Assembly: GCA_021205365.1 (NCBI GenBank)
Contig: JAJPXP010000064.1
Location: 1 to 51,347, forward strand
DNA: 51,347 nucleotides
Origin: Clostridia bacterium
GTDB taxonomy: Bacteria; Bacillota; Clostridia; Oscillospirales; Butyricicoccaceae
Reading direction: 5' to 3'
Part shown: piece after piece, positions 26,275 through 35,360 of the stretch
Layout: each line of letters opens with the position of its first letter
Position numbering within the stretch: position 1 is the stretch's first letter
Program-made: the position numbers and the translations under genes
The notes under the pieces: model-generated
The model's input: the letters and a program-made list of their open reading frames with translations, nothing else
Told to the model about the DNA's origin: nothing
Databases searched by the model: none

Positions 26275-27150
26275 TTAATTCAGATAATTGTCAACCAGCC
26301 ACTGGCAGCGCTCACCTGTGCTTTCTGCCAGAGAACCATTATAAACTGCACCATAACCAGTTCCGCCAACCCAATCGGAAGCATCCAAATCAGCCTGTGC
26401 GTCACGCTGTGCAATCCATTCCTTTTCCAGTTTTTTGAGCGTTTCAAACTCACTGCTGGAAAGCTCTGCTTTAATGCTCTGGTAAATATCATTCAGCAGG
26501 GTATCCCAGTGCTGGTAATTCGCATATGCCAGCTGATTCAACTCTGTCTGGCTGCTTGCATTTTTGTCAATCGATTTCTTTTCTGCCCATAAGCCGTCAA
26601 TCTGTAATTGATAATTTTCGCGCTGTGCAGCATGTGCATCACTGACCGCGCTGGAAGTGGAGCTTGAAGAAGACGCAATGGAGGAATCTGTTGCATTGAT
26701 ATCATTCTCAGCTTCACTCTGCTGTTCAGCGTCATCAGGCTCCTGCGTATCAGCAGCGGAATCCACTGACTGTGCAGTTTGCTGGGCAGCTTCCAGCGCT
26801 GCTTCCTTTTTCTGACTGCTGATTTTTAAGAAGGTAGCTGCAACAATAGCCACTACAATCACTGCAGTAACGGCGCCAATCAACACAATTTTTATACCAT
26901 TGCCTTTTTTCTGCGTTGCAGGCTCCTGCACCAGAAACGGCTGTGTATCCTGTCTCTGATACATTCCCTGCTCTGGCTCCCGCATTGTATTCTGCTCCAT
27001 TGGCGGCTTTCCACACATAGGACAAAAATCGGCATCTTCCGCCATCGCCGCACCACAATGCAGACAAGTTTTCTGTCTTATCCTGGCACCGCATTCCGGG
27101 CAGAATGCTGCTCCTTGTGTCAACGGTTCACCACAATTGGGGCATCTCAT
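26275..27150 (-). CDS. Zinc-ribbon membrane protein with LprI-like C-terminal domain
   Basis: 291 aa. Residues 1-50 hold two zinc ribbons (CPNCGEPL...CPECGARI and CLHCGAAM...CPMCGKPP). A single membrane segment, IVLIGAVTAVIVVAIVAATFL, lies at about 88-108. A low-complexity acidic/serine linker follows (about 115-170), then a C-terminal domain (about 180-291) resembling the lysozyme-inhibitor LprI/DUF1311 family: LNQLAYANYQHWDTLLNDIY, LEKEWIAQRDAQAD and STGERCQWLVDNYL. The topology puts the zinc ribbons in the cytoplasm and the LprI-like part outside. Function is not known. It lies 36 bp behind recR with AGGAAAAT upstream of the start. Confidence 0.8.
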   Translation of the reverse strand: MRCPNCGEPLTQGAAFCPECGARIRQKTCLHCGAAMAEDADFCPMCGKPPMEQNTMREPEQGMYQRQDTQPFLVQEPATQKKGNGIKIVLIGAVTAVIVVAIVAATFLKISSQKKEAALEAAQQTAQSVDSAADTQEPDDAEQQSEAENDINATDSSIASSSSSTSSAVSDAHAAQRENYQLQIDGLWAEKKSIDKNASSQTELNQLAYANYQHWDTLLNDIYQSIKAELSSSEFETLKKLEKEWIAQRDAQADLDASDWVGGTGYGAVYNGSLAESTGERCQWLVDNYLN

Positions 27151-27186
27151 ATTTTCCTCCCCCTTTTCGGGTTATGCATTTGTCTC

Positions 27187-27789
27187 TCAATCGATATTAT
27201 GTCTGCCATCCAGCGCACGCATCAGCGTTACTTCATCAATATATTCCAGCTGTCCGCCAACCGGAATGCCATACGCAAGACGGCTGACGCGGATATGGAA
27301 TGGCTTTAACAGACGTGCCAGATACATGGCTGTCGCTTCACCCTCTGTATCTGGGTTGGTTGCCAAAATAACTTCGTGGATATCCTCTTCTGCCACACGA
27401 TGCAGCAGCTCACGGATACGCAGGTCATCTGGTCCGACATGATTGAGCGGGGAAATGGTACCATGCAGGACATGATACAAACCGTGATATTCCCTCGTCT
27501 TTTCAAATGCCAGTACATCCTTGGGATCTGCTACCACACAAATCGTCTTTTCGTCGCGGGATACATCTGCGCAGATCGGACAAAGCGCTTCATCTGTCAA
27601 ATTCTGGCATTTGGGGCACAGGTGGACAGTCTGCTTTGCCGTGGTAATGGCCTGCGCCAGCTTGTCTGCATCCTCCTTCGGCAGATTTAACACATGGAAC
27701 GCCAGACGCTGTGCCGTTTTGCGCCCGATGCCGGGCAGCTTGGCAAATTCTTCAATCAGCGTTTCCACCGATGGTGCAAAATATTTCAT
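27187..27789 (-). CDS. recR: Recombination protein RecR
   Basis: 200-aa component of RecF-pathway gap repair that works with RecO and RecF in loading RecA. Helix-hairpin-helix LIEEFAKLPGIGRKTAQRLAFH (about residues 11-32), zinc finger cysteines 58, 61, 70 and 73 (CPKC and CPIC), then a Toprim domain starting ICVVADPKDVLAFEKT (about 83). Length is standard. It lies 6 bp behind ybaB, in the common dnaX-ybaB-recR order. Confidence 0.98.
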   Translation of the reverse strand: MKYFAPSVETLIEEFAKLPGIGRKTAQRLAFHVLNLPKEDADKLAQAITTAKQTVHLCPKCQNLTDEALCPICADVSRDEKTICVVADPKDVLAFEKTREYHGLYHVLHGTISPLNHVGPDDLRIRELLHRVAEEDIHEVILATNPDTEGEATAMYLARLLKPFHIRVSRLAYGIPVGGQLEYIDEVTLMRALDGRHNID

Positions 27790-27795
27790 CGACGA

Positions 27796-28152
27796 TTAAA
27801 ACAGTCCCGGCATTCCGCCGCCAGTTGCCTGACGCATGATAGATGCGCTCTCCTCATCGGCCTGCTTCAGAGCCTGGTTCACTGCAGTCACGATCAGGTC
27901 TTCGAGCATTTCGATATCATCTGGATCTACGACTTCCGGGTTGAGCTTCAGGCTGAGCAGCTGATTGGAACCCTTGACAACTGCAGTAACTGCGCCGCCG
28001 CCAGAGGTTGCAGTGTATTCCTTATTGCCCAGCTCTTCCTGTGCCTTTACCATTTCTTCCTGCATCTTCTGCGCCTTCTTAATCATGGCATTCATATTCA
28101 TGCCGCCCATACCAGCGCTTCCTCTTCCATATCCGTTAAACTTTCTAGCCAT
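27796..28152 (-). CDS. ybaB: YbaB/EbfC-family nucleoid-associated protein
   Basis: 118-aa DNA-binding dimer. Typical features are the glycine/methionine-rich N-terminus, MIKKAQKMQEEMVKAQEELGNKEYTATSGGGAV with the central charged helix (about residues 24-56), GSNQLLSLKLNPEVVDPDDIEMLEDLIVTAVNQAL and the C-terminal GGGMPGLF. It sits between dnaX (16 bp) and recR (6 bp). AGGAGGATAACAACA precedes the start. Confidence 0.96.
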   Translation of the reverse strand: MARKFNGYGRGSAGMGGMNMNAMIKKAQKMQEEMVKAQEELGNKEYTATSGGGAVTAVVKGSNQLLSLKLNPEVVDPDDIEMLEDLIVTAVNQALKQADEESASIMRQATGGGMPGLF

Positions 28153-28168
28153 TGTTGTTATCCTCCTG

Positions 28169-29818
28169 TTAATCGTTGATCTCTAATGCGATATCCAGTT
28201 CGCCGGCCCTGCGGATGATATCATCGACAGGGTTTGCTTTCGTAGAAAGCATACCGACGTTGCTTTCTTCCATAACCTTGATGCGGTATTGTCTGCCCAT
28301 CACACTCTGCGCTGCCTGCGCAAGCGCCTCCTTCACCTTTGCTTCCTTACAAAGCTCACAGGTAAACGGGTCCTCGCATACCACATATAAATCACTGCCA
28401 TTCAGCACGCCCTTTGCAAAGGTCAGCTGGGCAAATGTACTCATCGGCAGCATTTTTTTTGCCGCAAGGGTAATATCATTCCACTGCGGGCTGCATTCCA
28501 GCTTTTGGGGCCGTGCAGCAGCTTTCTTCTTCGGTGCCGGAGCGGCACCGGAGCCAAACGGCGGCATTGGCATGTCATCTTCCCCCGGAGGAGGTGCATC
28601 CTCATCTGATGGGAAGCCATCATCATCCTGCTGCGGTGCTGCCATCGGTACAGCAGCTGGAGCTGTCACCAGTCCATGGGCAATTTTTTCTTCCAATGCT
28701 TCTACCCGTCCGCTGAGGGTATCGTAATCGTCTGCATGAAGCTGGCACAACCGGACAACACACAATTCCGCTTCAATCCGGCGGTTTGCTGCGTGCGGCA
28801 TGCGCACCAATGCTTCCTGCAGAATGTTCGTATACGCCAGCAGCCGGGATGCAGGAATCTGCTCACACATCTGCGTCACAGTTTGTGCGGAATACGCTGG
28901 AGACAGTAACGCAGAAACATCACTCCGGCTGGTTTTCACCAGCAGCATATCACGAATCAGCCCCAAAAGCTGATCCAATACAGCTCCCAGCTCCCGTCCT
29001 GCGGTATAGCTCTCCGCCAGCTGTCCGATCGCTGCGGTCAGATCACCCGCCAGAACATACTGCATCAAGTCAACTGCCGTGTCTCCCGCCAAAATGCCAA
29101 CGCCGGAAGCTACCTGCTCTTCATCAATCGGTTCGCTGCTGCCTGCCGCCGCACGGTCTAAGATCGACAGGGCATCGCGCAGTGCGCCATCTGCAAGCCG
29201 TGCAATCATACGTGCGCCGCCATCGGTCAGCGGAATCTGTTCTTCTTCTGCAATTTCCTGTAGCCGCTGTGCAATATCATGCGGTGCAATTCTGCGGAAA
29301 TCAAAACGCTGGCAGCGTGACAAAATGGTTGCCGGAACTTTGTTGATCTCTGTGGTAGCCAGAATAAACAGTACATGCTCCGGTGGTTCCTCCAGCGTTT
29401 TCAGCAGTGCGTTAAATGCGCCCTGCGACAGCATATGGACCTCATCGATGATATACACGCGCTTTTTTACCGAAGCCGGTGTATAACGCACCTCATCCCG
29501 GATATCCCGGATGTTGTCCACGCCGTTGTTAGAGGCTGCGTCAATTTCCACAACATCCAGCACGCTGCCATCCAGAATCCCACGACACGCCGGGCAGTCC
29601 CCGCAAGGGTCCCCGCCCTGTAAATTCGTGCAGTTCACGGCTCGTGCGAGAATTTTTGCACAGGTTGTCTTGCCGGTACCACGTGTTCCGGTAAACAGAT
29701 AAGCATGTGACAGACGTCCACTCTCGAGCTGCGCGCGCAGGGTATCGGTAATATGCCGCTGTCCCACGACATCGGCAAACCGGGTCGGCCGCCATTTGCG
29801 GTACAATGCCTGATACAT
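28169..29818 (-). CDS. dnaX: DNA polymerase III subunits gamma and tau
   Basis: 549-aa clamp-loader ATPase. Walker A GTRGTGKT (about residues 44-51), zinc-binding cysteines at about 63, 72, 75 and 78, Walker B YIIDEVH (about 122-128), SRC motif ILSRCQRFDFRR, sensor 2 GALRDALSILDRA, then a proline/acidic linker and a tau-specific C-terminal domain. The ATG at 29818 follows GGGAGGGACAGGC and gives the family start MYQALYRKWRP; six extra in-frame codons upstream are not supported. No clear slippery A-run frameshift site was seen for making gamma. It heads the dnaX-ybaB-recR operon just after the SRP RNA. Confidence 0.97.
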   Translation of the reverse strand: MYQALYRKWRPTRFADVVGQRHITDTLRAQLESGRLSHAYLFTGTRGTGKTTCAKILARAVNCTNLQGGDPCGDCPACRGILDGSVLDVVEIDAASNNGVDNIRDIRDEVRYTPASVKKRVYIIDEVHMLSQGAFNALLKTLEEPPEHVLFILATTEINKVPATILSRCQRFDFRRIAPHDIAQRLQEIAEEEQIPLTDGGARMIARLADGALRDALSILDRAAAGSSEPIDEEQVASGVGILAGDTAVDLMQYVLAGDLTAAIGQLAESYTAGRELGAVLDQLLGLIRDMLLVKTSRSDVSALLSPAYSAQTVTQMCEQIPASRLLAYTNILQEALVRMPHAANRRIEAELCVVRLCQLHADDYDTLSGRVEALEEKIAHGLVTAPAAVPMAAPQQDDDGFPSDEDAPPPGEDDMPMPPFGSGAAPAPKKKAAARPQKLECSPQWNDITLAAKKMLPMSTFAQLTFAKGVLNGSDLYVVCEDPFTCELCKEAKVKEALAQAAQSVMGRQYRIKVMEESNVGMLSTKANPVDDIIRRAGELDIALEIND

Positions 29819-29874
29819 GCCTGTCCCTCCCAACAAATCAAACAGCCGTGCCCGACACAGCTGCGCAGAATCTG

Positions 29875-29900
29875 AAAAACGGGCAATCGAAATTGCCCGT
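29875..29900 (-). terminator. Terminator of the SRP RNA gene
   Basis: Arms ACGGGCAAT (29879-29887) and ATTGCCCGT (29892-29900), loop CGAA on the plus strand, followed on the minus strand by TTTTT. Confidence 0.9.
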
Positions 29901-29930
29901 TTCCTTGCTAATCTGTATCAAAACGATGCT

Positions 29931-30215
29931 CCACACGACCGCGCACCGGTCATTGAACGAAACGTAATACCTGGAACCTGTGGCATCTGGCTCAGACTCG
30001 GCATTCCTGCGGCACACAATGGGTTCTGCTTAATGCTGCTCGGTTCCCCGCCTGACATGGTTCACAGTCCACTGTTGCGAAGGACCGAATCTTCATCGCC
30101 TTCCGACACAGGGCAAACAATACACGCACCGCCCGCAGACCGGAATTCACTCCTGCTATAGCGGATTGCAGGTGCAGGACACCGCTGCCGTCCCAGCTAG
30201 CGCAGCCGTGCGGAA
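29931..30215 (-). ncRNA. ffs: Signal recognition particle RNA, large Bacillus type (scRNA)
   Basis: RNA core of the signal recognition particle that binds Ffh. Read on the minus strand, the helix 8 signature is present: GAACCATGTCAGG, then a short GGGGAACC tip, then AGCAGCATTAAG, matching the universal GUCAGG...AGCAGC core. Upstream, CCTGCACCTGCAATCCGCTATAGCAGG matches the Alu domain of the B. subtilis scRNA, followed by GGTCCTTCGCAACAG. After the core comes TGTGCCGCAGGAATGCC. The 5' (CCGCACGG) and 3' (CGGTCGTGTGG) ends can pair. The ends are estimated to within about 10 nt. About 285 nt. Confidence 0.93.
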
Positions 30216-30237
30216 CATCGTTTCCCAATACAAAATT

Positions 30238-30266
30238 ATTATACTATATTATGCACAGTAATGCAA
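30238..30266 (-). promoter_or_regulatory. SRP RNA promoter
   Basis: TATAAT (30243-30238) with TTGCAT (30266-30261) 17 bp upstream on the minus strand, placing transcription start close to the SRP RNA 5' end. Confidence 0.65.
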
Positions 30267-30287
30267 TGAATTTATTTCCCGTAAACA

Positions 30288-32213
30288 CTAATCTTTTTCA
30301 TCGTCCTCCGCATAATAGTCACATTTGAGCAGCAGGTTGCTGACATCAATGTAATCTTCTGCCAGCGCATTCATGGCATCAACATCGACCTCTGCCGATG
30401 CGCCGTCATAAAATTCCTTGATAATCTCTCCATCCCGGTACAGCACTTCATTTGTAATCCAGTCCCCGCTCGGGAAAATGGCGTAGCCGTGATAACTTTC
30501 GTCAAAGGCATCATGTCCCAGATAGGAATTTTCTGTCCCAATGCCAAACAGATTCAGCACCGTCGGCAGGATATCCGATGTATTGATTACCTTATCTACT
30601 GTCTGCGGCTCGAGATCGTCAGCCCAGATAAAGAACGGTGTCTTTTCCACCAGCAGGTCATTGTCCACACCGGATTCTTCCAATAGTGTTTCCTTATCCG
30701 TCATACCATATGCATAATGGTCTGTAAATGCAATAATTGCCGTATCTTCGAGTTGTCCATTTGCTTCCAGCTGTTTCAGCAATTCGCCAAACATATCGTC
30801 TACCAGCCTTGCCTTTGCCTTCAGGCAATCGATCTCCTCATTGCCGGTCATCCCTTTGTATTCCGGGTATTTTTCCAATGCATAGATACTCAAAGCATCA
30901 TCATAGGTATACGGCATGTGTGCGGAACGGGTGATGTAAAAAGTAAAGAATGGTTTGTCCGGGTCATCTCCGCCAAAGAACTTTTCGCAAACTTCCTCGT
31001 TCTCAAATATATAATTTTCATTGAGCAGCACATTGTCATCCTGTACATAGCTGTCAAAGAAGCTGATATGCTCCTCGAATCCTATTGCCGGATGCATGAT
31101 ATTACGGTTATAGAAAGCAGAAAAATTATAGTGGAAGGATTTCGCTGTATAGCCTGCCTCCCGGAACAGGCTCGGCATACTCTCATGAAATTCATTGTTA
31201 CAGTAGGAGAAAGCAAGGTTTCCATCTGTAGGCAGGTAAATCCCCGTATTGACACAAAATTCCGTATTAAAGGTACGCACACCGCCATAGCCCGGTGTAT
31301 ACATGTTGGTAAAATTGAGGCCGTCCTCCATCAGAGCATAGATATTCGGTGTAGTCTCTTCATCAATCAGCCAGTCATCCATGCTCTCCAACAGAATCAG
31401 GATGACATTTTTTCCTTCCAATACACCGGTCATGTCATTTTCCGTTTCTGTCGAATTGTACTGTGCAAAATATTCGTTGATCTGTTCCGTTTGTTCTGCA
31501 AGCTCAGCCTGATAGCCCGGAAGATGCTTATAGATAATATGCTTATAGATATCACGCTCTACGATCTGGTAAACACCACAGATGCGGTATACCTTGCGTG
31601 CATCATACATGGTTTCATATGTACCTTCCAACGAAGAGGAACGGCGCCATTCCTGCTGTGCGCCCCACAGATCCTTATCGCTGACTTCAAATATTTTTGC
31701 CGGCAGCAGATAAAGCACAATACAACAGAGCACAAACACTGCTGCACAGCCGATTCGATGGAACCAGCGGCGCTTTGCCCGCGGCATCAACAGGATACCA
31801 GCAATTCCAATCACCAGCATCAGGACAATAGAGATATAAAATCCCTTGGTGAGAAAGCCAAAAACCGAAGAGGCAAATTCCGCGCCATCTCCGGCATAGC
31901 CCAGATCTGTCAGCCACATCATTTTATCGAAAATCAGATAATAGCCGGACTGCGCTACAGCATAGACCACAAAAGCAAAATAGACCACACCATACAATAT
32001 TCTTCCCAGCCATCTGGGCAACAGCAAAATCAACGCTGTCAACAGCACACTCCAAACTACAGAAAAGAACAGCGGAAATATCAATTCACTGCACACATAA
32101 TGGCGCATGAAAATCTCAATTCCCATAAAGGATGCGATCATCCATACTATACTTGCCAGCATCCGCAGTCTTCCCTGTTTCAACGAATCCGCCAATTTAT
32201 GACGCATATACAT
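30288..32213 (-). CDS. LtaS-type sulfatase-fold membrane enzyme (polyglycerolphosphate or phosphoglycerol transferase)
   Basis: 641-aa membrane protein: about five hydrophobic helices in residues 15-172, then a large extracellular alkaline-phosphatase/sulfatase domain. Catalytic elements match LtaS: NVILILLESMDDW (metal-binding glutamate about 276), GGVRTFNTEF (the nucleophile threonine about 314), SAHMPY, and FTDHYAYG with the Asp-His metal pair. LtaS enzymes polymerise glycerol phosphate from phosphatidylglycerol onto a glycolipid; others decorate glycans. It is unclear whether this is a true lipoteichoic acid synthase. The start ATG follows GGAAGGGGATAC; a second ATG two codons on is possible. 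It follows the penicillin-binding protein gene by 91 bp. Confidence 0.87.
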   Translation of the reverse strand: MYMRHKLADSLKQGRLRMLASIVWMIASFMGIEIFMRHYVCSELIFPLFFSVVWSVLLTALILLLPRWLGRILYGVVYFAFVVYAVAQSGYYLIFDKMMWLTDLGYAGDGAEFASSVFGFLTKGFYISIVLMLVIGIAGILLMPRAKRRWFHRIGCAAVFVLCCIVLYLLPAKIFEVSDKDLWGAQQEWRRSSSLEGTYETMYDARKVYRICGVYQIVERDIYKHIIYKHLPGYQAELAEQTEQINEYFAQYNSTETENDMTGVLEGKNVILILLESMDDWLIDEETTPNIYALMEDGLNFTNMYTPGYGGVRTFNTEFCVNTGIYLPTDGNLAFSYCNNEFHESMPSLFREAGYTAKSFHYNFSAFYNRNIMHPAIGFEEHISFFDSYVQDDNVLLNENYIFENEEVCEKFFGGDDPDKPFFTFYITRSAHMPYTYDDALSIYALEKYPEYKGMTGNEEIDCLKAKARLVDDMFGELLKQLEANGQLEDTAIIAFTDHYAYGMTDKETLLEESGVDNDLLVEKTPFFIWADDLEPQTVDKVINTSDILPTVLNLFGIGTENSYLGHDAFDESYHGYAIFPSGDWITNEVLYRDGEIIKEFYDGASAEVDVDAMNALAEDYIDVSNLLLKCDYYAEDDEKD

Positions 32214-32304
32214 GTATCCCCTTCCGTTCCACCTGCATGAAACCGCAAAAGATGCTGCCGCATAAAATCGACAGCATCCCTGCTCATATCGTGTATTCCT
32301 TCCT

Positions 32305-34743
32305 TTACGAAACCATCATTGCATTCCACCACTCGGAAATCCGAGACATAATGCCCTGCACTTCCGTACTGTCTGGAATCTGTATATCCGGTATTTCCGT
32401 ATCTGAAGCATCCGGCGTTGTTTCTTCTGTACCGGTATCGCTTTCTTCACTGCTGTTTGAATTATTATTGTTATTTCTGTAACTGTACGTGCGCCTCTTT
32501 GGCGGTGAATAGTGACCATTCGGGCTGCTGACGCGTTCACCTTCGCCAATCGGGTCATTGTCACCCTCATAGCAATAGTATTCATCTGTCACTTCCACAT
32601 CCAGTGGGAACAGGCGGGTAAGATCCAGCATGGATACGCTGCTATAGCGCCACTTATGCAGATCGCATTCCTCTTCCGGGACATCATCCACATAGAACCA
32701 GCCAGTTTCCACACGGCTGCCGCGCACATCGCCATAGCATGCACGATCCGGTGCCAGGCCGCTGTCAAGACAGTATTCTGCCTCCACAAAGGTACCTTCC
32801 TCCGGCTCATCAAAGCTCTTGTCCTCCTTGTCCTCATGCAGCTGATCCATAACCGCGGCCCAGGCTGCAACAGCAGGGTTTGGCGAAAGGCTCGGCAAGC
32901 CATACCGTTCATCGTAACCGAACCAACAGACACCTACATAATATGGAGTATATCCGGCAAACCAGCGGTCCTTATTGTCTGTGGTCGTACCGGTCTTACC
33001 TGCAACATCAATGCCGTCAATGGCAGCCAGCTTACCGGTGCCGTCTTCCACAACATTGGTCAGCAGGTCATTGATATCATACGGCGTGGACTCCGGATGT
33101 TCAAACACCTGTGTCGGCTCGTTTTCCTCGTTGGAAAGAATCGTCTCGCCGTTGGCATCCACAACCTTGGTATAGCTAATTGCTTCGGAATAATAGCCAT
33201 AGTTCGCCAGCGCAGTGTAGCCCTGTGCCATTTCACGGACGGTTGCGCCATTTGTCAGTCCGCCCAATGCCATAGGGGCATAATCAACATCGCTATTGCT
33301 GCTCAGCGTCGTAAAGCCAAGCTTATCTGTCAGGAAATTATAAGCGGACTGCGGTGTCAGCATCTTGAGCACCTGTACCGCAACGGTATTGGTAGAATCC
33401 GCAACACCCTGCATAATGGTTGTCTGTCCGGCATAGGTGCGGTTTTCATTGCGCGGCCATGCGGAGCCGTCAAGCTCAAATACCGGCATATCCGTTACAA
33501 CAGAATATGGTGTAATCAGCCCCTGATCAATCGCGGGGGCATAGACACTCAGCGGCTTAATGGAAGAACCAGGGGAACGCTTGGACTGAGTTGCACGGTT
33601 CAGCACAAGGCTTTCTGTTTTTTCCCCGCGTCCGCCGACAACTCCGCGAATCTGTCCGTTTGTCGGATCCAGTACAATCATGGCGGATTCCGGGCTGACG
33701 CCATCCTCCGAAATGCTCGGAAAATTGCTGCTGTCTTCATATACGGATTCCATGGTTTCCTGCACATCCATATCCACAGTAGAGTAGATAGACAGACCAC
33801 CACTGTTGACAACCGTACGTGCATAGGTTTCTGAATATCCCAGCTGTTCCTGCAGGTCATTGACAACGTCCGTAATTACCATGTCCGTGAAATAAGAATA
33901 TGCGCTGTTCTTCTTGGTGCCAGACGTATTTTCCTCATAAACAAGCTGTTCATTTACCGCTTCATTGTACTCGCTCTGGGAAATATAACCTTCCGAATAC
34001 ATCTTGTAAAGGACCGCTTCCTGCCGTTCCTTCGCATCTTCCGGGTACTTAAACGGATTGTATGCCGCCGGGTTTTGCGTCAGCCCGGCAATCAGTGCAC
34101 ATTCTGCCAAATCCAGTTCACTCACCGGCTTATTGAAATAAGTCTTCGCTGCAGTCTGTACACCATATGCATTCTTGCCGAAGTAAATGATGTTCATGTA
34201 CAGCTCAAGAATGGTATCCTTGCTGCCTACCTTTTTTTCCAATGTCAGCGCACGCATAATCTCTGTAACCTTACGCTTTACAGAATAATCATCGTCATCT
34301 GTCATGTTTTTGACAAGCTGCTGGGTGATCGTGGAGCCACCATAGCTGTCACCGCCCGGAAGCATCCAATTCAATGCTGCACCTATGGTGCGCTTCCAGT
34401 CCACGCCTTCGTGCTTATAGAAACGCTGGTCCTCAATTGCAACAAAAGCTTCTGCCAGATACTCCGGAATCGAATCCATGTCAACCCATTCACGGTTTTC
34501 CTCGCTGGCAAGCTTCTGCAGCACCTGCCGCTCGCCGTTGTTATCCGTATAATAAATAACACTGTTGAATTTCATCGACAAGCTGCTGATATCCAAATCA
34601 GCAGCCGGCATAATGACTATCTTCAGATATAAAACAAATGCGCTGAGACACATTGCCATTGTTGTCAGACCGATGAGAAACAGCGTTAATATGGCAAATC
34701 CAATTTTTTTGGCTCTGCTTTTCTGTCTGCGTCTTTTCGCCAA
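32305..34743 (-). CDS. Class A penicillin-binding protein (PBP1A-type)
   Basis: Bifunctional peptidoglycan synthase. Residues about 20-45 form a membrane anchor after a basic cytoplasmic start (AKRRRQKSRAKK). The GT51 glycosyltransferase domain has FVAIEDQRFYKHEGVDWKR, GGSTITQQLVKN and ELYMNIIYFGKNAYGVQTAAKTYF. The transpeptidase domain has SPGSSIKP (SxxK serine), ADSTNTVAVQVL (SxN) and AGKTGTTTDNKD (KTG). The C-terminus is a low-complexity Asn/Ser/Thr tail. The best start is TTG at 34743, since AGGAGGG lies exactly 7 bp before it (812 aa); the in-frame ATG at 34761 lacks a ribosome site. Upstream lies an extended -10, TGGTATAAT, at 34808-34800. Confidence 0.95.
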   Translation of the reverse strand: MAKRRRQKSRAKKIGFAILTLFLIGLTTMAMCLSAFVLYLKIVIMPAADLDISSLSMKFNSVIYYTDNNGERQVLQKLASEENREWVDMDSIPEYLAEAFVAIEDQRFYKHEGVDWKRTIGAALNWMLPGGDSYGGSTITQQLVKNMTDDDDYSVKRKVTEIMRALTLEKKVGSKDTILELYMNIIYFGKNAYGVQTAAKTYFNKPVSELDLAECALIAGLTQNPAAYNPFKYPEDAKERQEAVLYKMYSEGYISQSEYNEAVNEQLVYEENTSGTKKNSAYSYFTDMVITDVVNDLQEQLGYSETYARTVVNSGGLSIYSTVDMDVQETMESVYEDSSNFPSISEDGVSPESAMIVLDPTNGQIRGVVGGRGEKTESLVLNRATQSKRSPGSSIKPLSVYAPAIDQGLITPYSVVTDMPVFELDGSAWPRNENRTYAGQTTIMQGVADSTNTVAVQVLKMLTPQSAYNFLTDKLGFTTLSSNSDVDYAPMALGGLTNGATVREMAQGYTALANYGYYSEAISYTKVVDANGETILSNEENEPTQVFEHPESTPYDINDLLTNVVEDGTGKLAAIDGIDVAGKTGTTTDNKDRWFAGYTPYYVGVCWFGYDERYGLPSLSPNPAVAAWAAVMDQLHEDKEDKSFDEPEEGTFVEAEYCLDSGLAPDRACYGDVRGSRVETGWFYVDDVPEEECDLHKWRYSSVSMLDLTRLFPLDVEVTDEYYCYEGDNDPIGEGERVSSPNGHYSPPKRRTYSYRNNNNNSNSSEESDTGTEETTPDASDTEIPDIQIPDSTEVQGIMSRISEWWNAMMVS

Positions 34744-34799
34744 GTCCGTTCCCTCCTGCATGCCGTCTCACGGCGGAATTAATAAACATAGTCAATATT

Positions 34800-34853
34800 A
34801 TTATACCACATTTTGCCCAAAAATCCATAGCAACTTGAAAACCATGGTATAAT
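34800..34853. promoter_or_regulatory. Divergent extended -10 promoters
   Basis: TGGTATAAT occurs on the minus strand (34808-34800, for the penicillin-binding protein gene) and on the plus strand (34845-34853, for the BofC-like gene). Neither has a good -35, so both rely on the extended -10. Confidence 0.6.
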
Positions 34854-34969
34854 ATCCAAAATTTCGGGGAAAATGTAAGAAATAAGCGATGGATTTTGGG
34901 TATTTTTCTACTATTTTCTTCCAAAATCCCGTCTGTACATGCTCTTGTATATGATAGGAGGTTCTACAA

Positions 34970-35302
34970 ATGAAAAGAACTGTTGCTGTTTTATCCATGT
35001 GCTGCGTCACATTATTTGCCCTGCTGATGTATCAGCACTTTTCCGTCGATTCCGGTTCTGCTTCTGTCCCGGTTTCAGATACCATTTCCGCAGAAGAGCA
35101 GACAGAAGACCAGCCGCTGTATGTTGTCCGGGCGGACGACGGTGTCCTGTGCATCTATCCGTATGGTTCCAGCACGGCGGCAGAGGTAACGGATATCCGT
35201 TTGTCTTCCCTGCGGGAATATGACCAGGAGCTGATCAAACGCGGATTCCCTCTGTACACGGAGCAGGAGCTTACCAGCTTTCTGGAAGATTTCGGAAGCT
35301 AA
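34970..35302 (+). CDS. BofC C-terminal-domain-like secreted protein
   Basis: 110-aa protein with an N-terminal signal/anchor (about residues 4-26) and a C-terminal domain (about 48-110). The latter reads LYVVRADDGVLCIYPYG, then EVTDIRLSSLREYDQELIKRGFPLYTEQELTSFLEDFGS. The ITLSSLPEYDRxxLxxGI...LxxLLEDY pattern is that of the BofC C-terminal domain, found in sporulating Firmicutes. BofC of B. subtilis inhibits SpoIVB, but short relatives like this are widespread and their role is not settled. AGGAGG precedes the start by 9 bp. Confidence 0.75.
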   Translation: MKRTVAVLSMCCVTLFALLMYQHFSVDSGSASVPVSDTISAEEQTEDQPLYVVRADDGVLCIYPYGSSTAAEVTDIRLSSLREYDQELIKRGFPLYTEQELTSFLEDFGS

Positions 35303-35360
35303 TTATATGGAAAAACGGAAAGACCTCTTTTCCGGTCTCTCCGCTTCCAATTTCATACTA

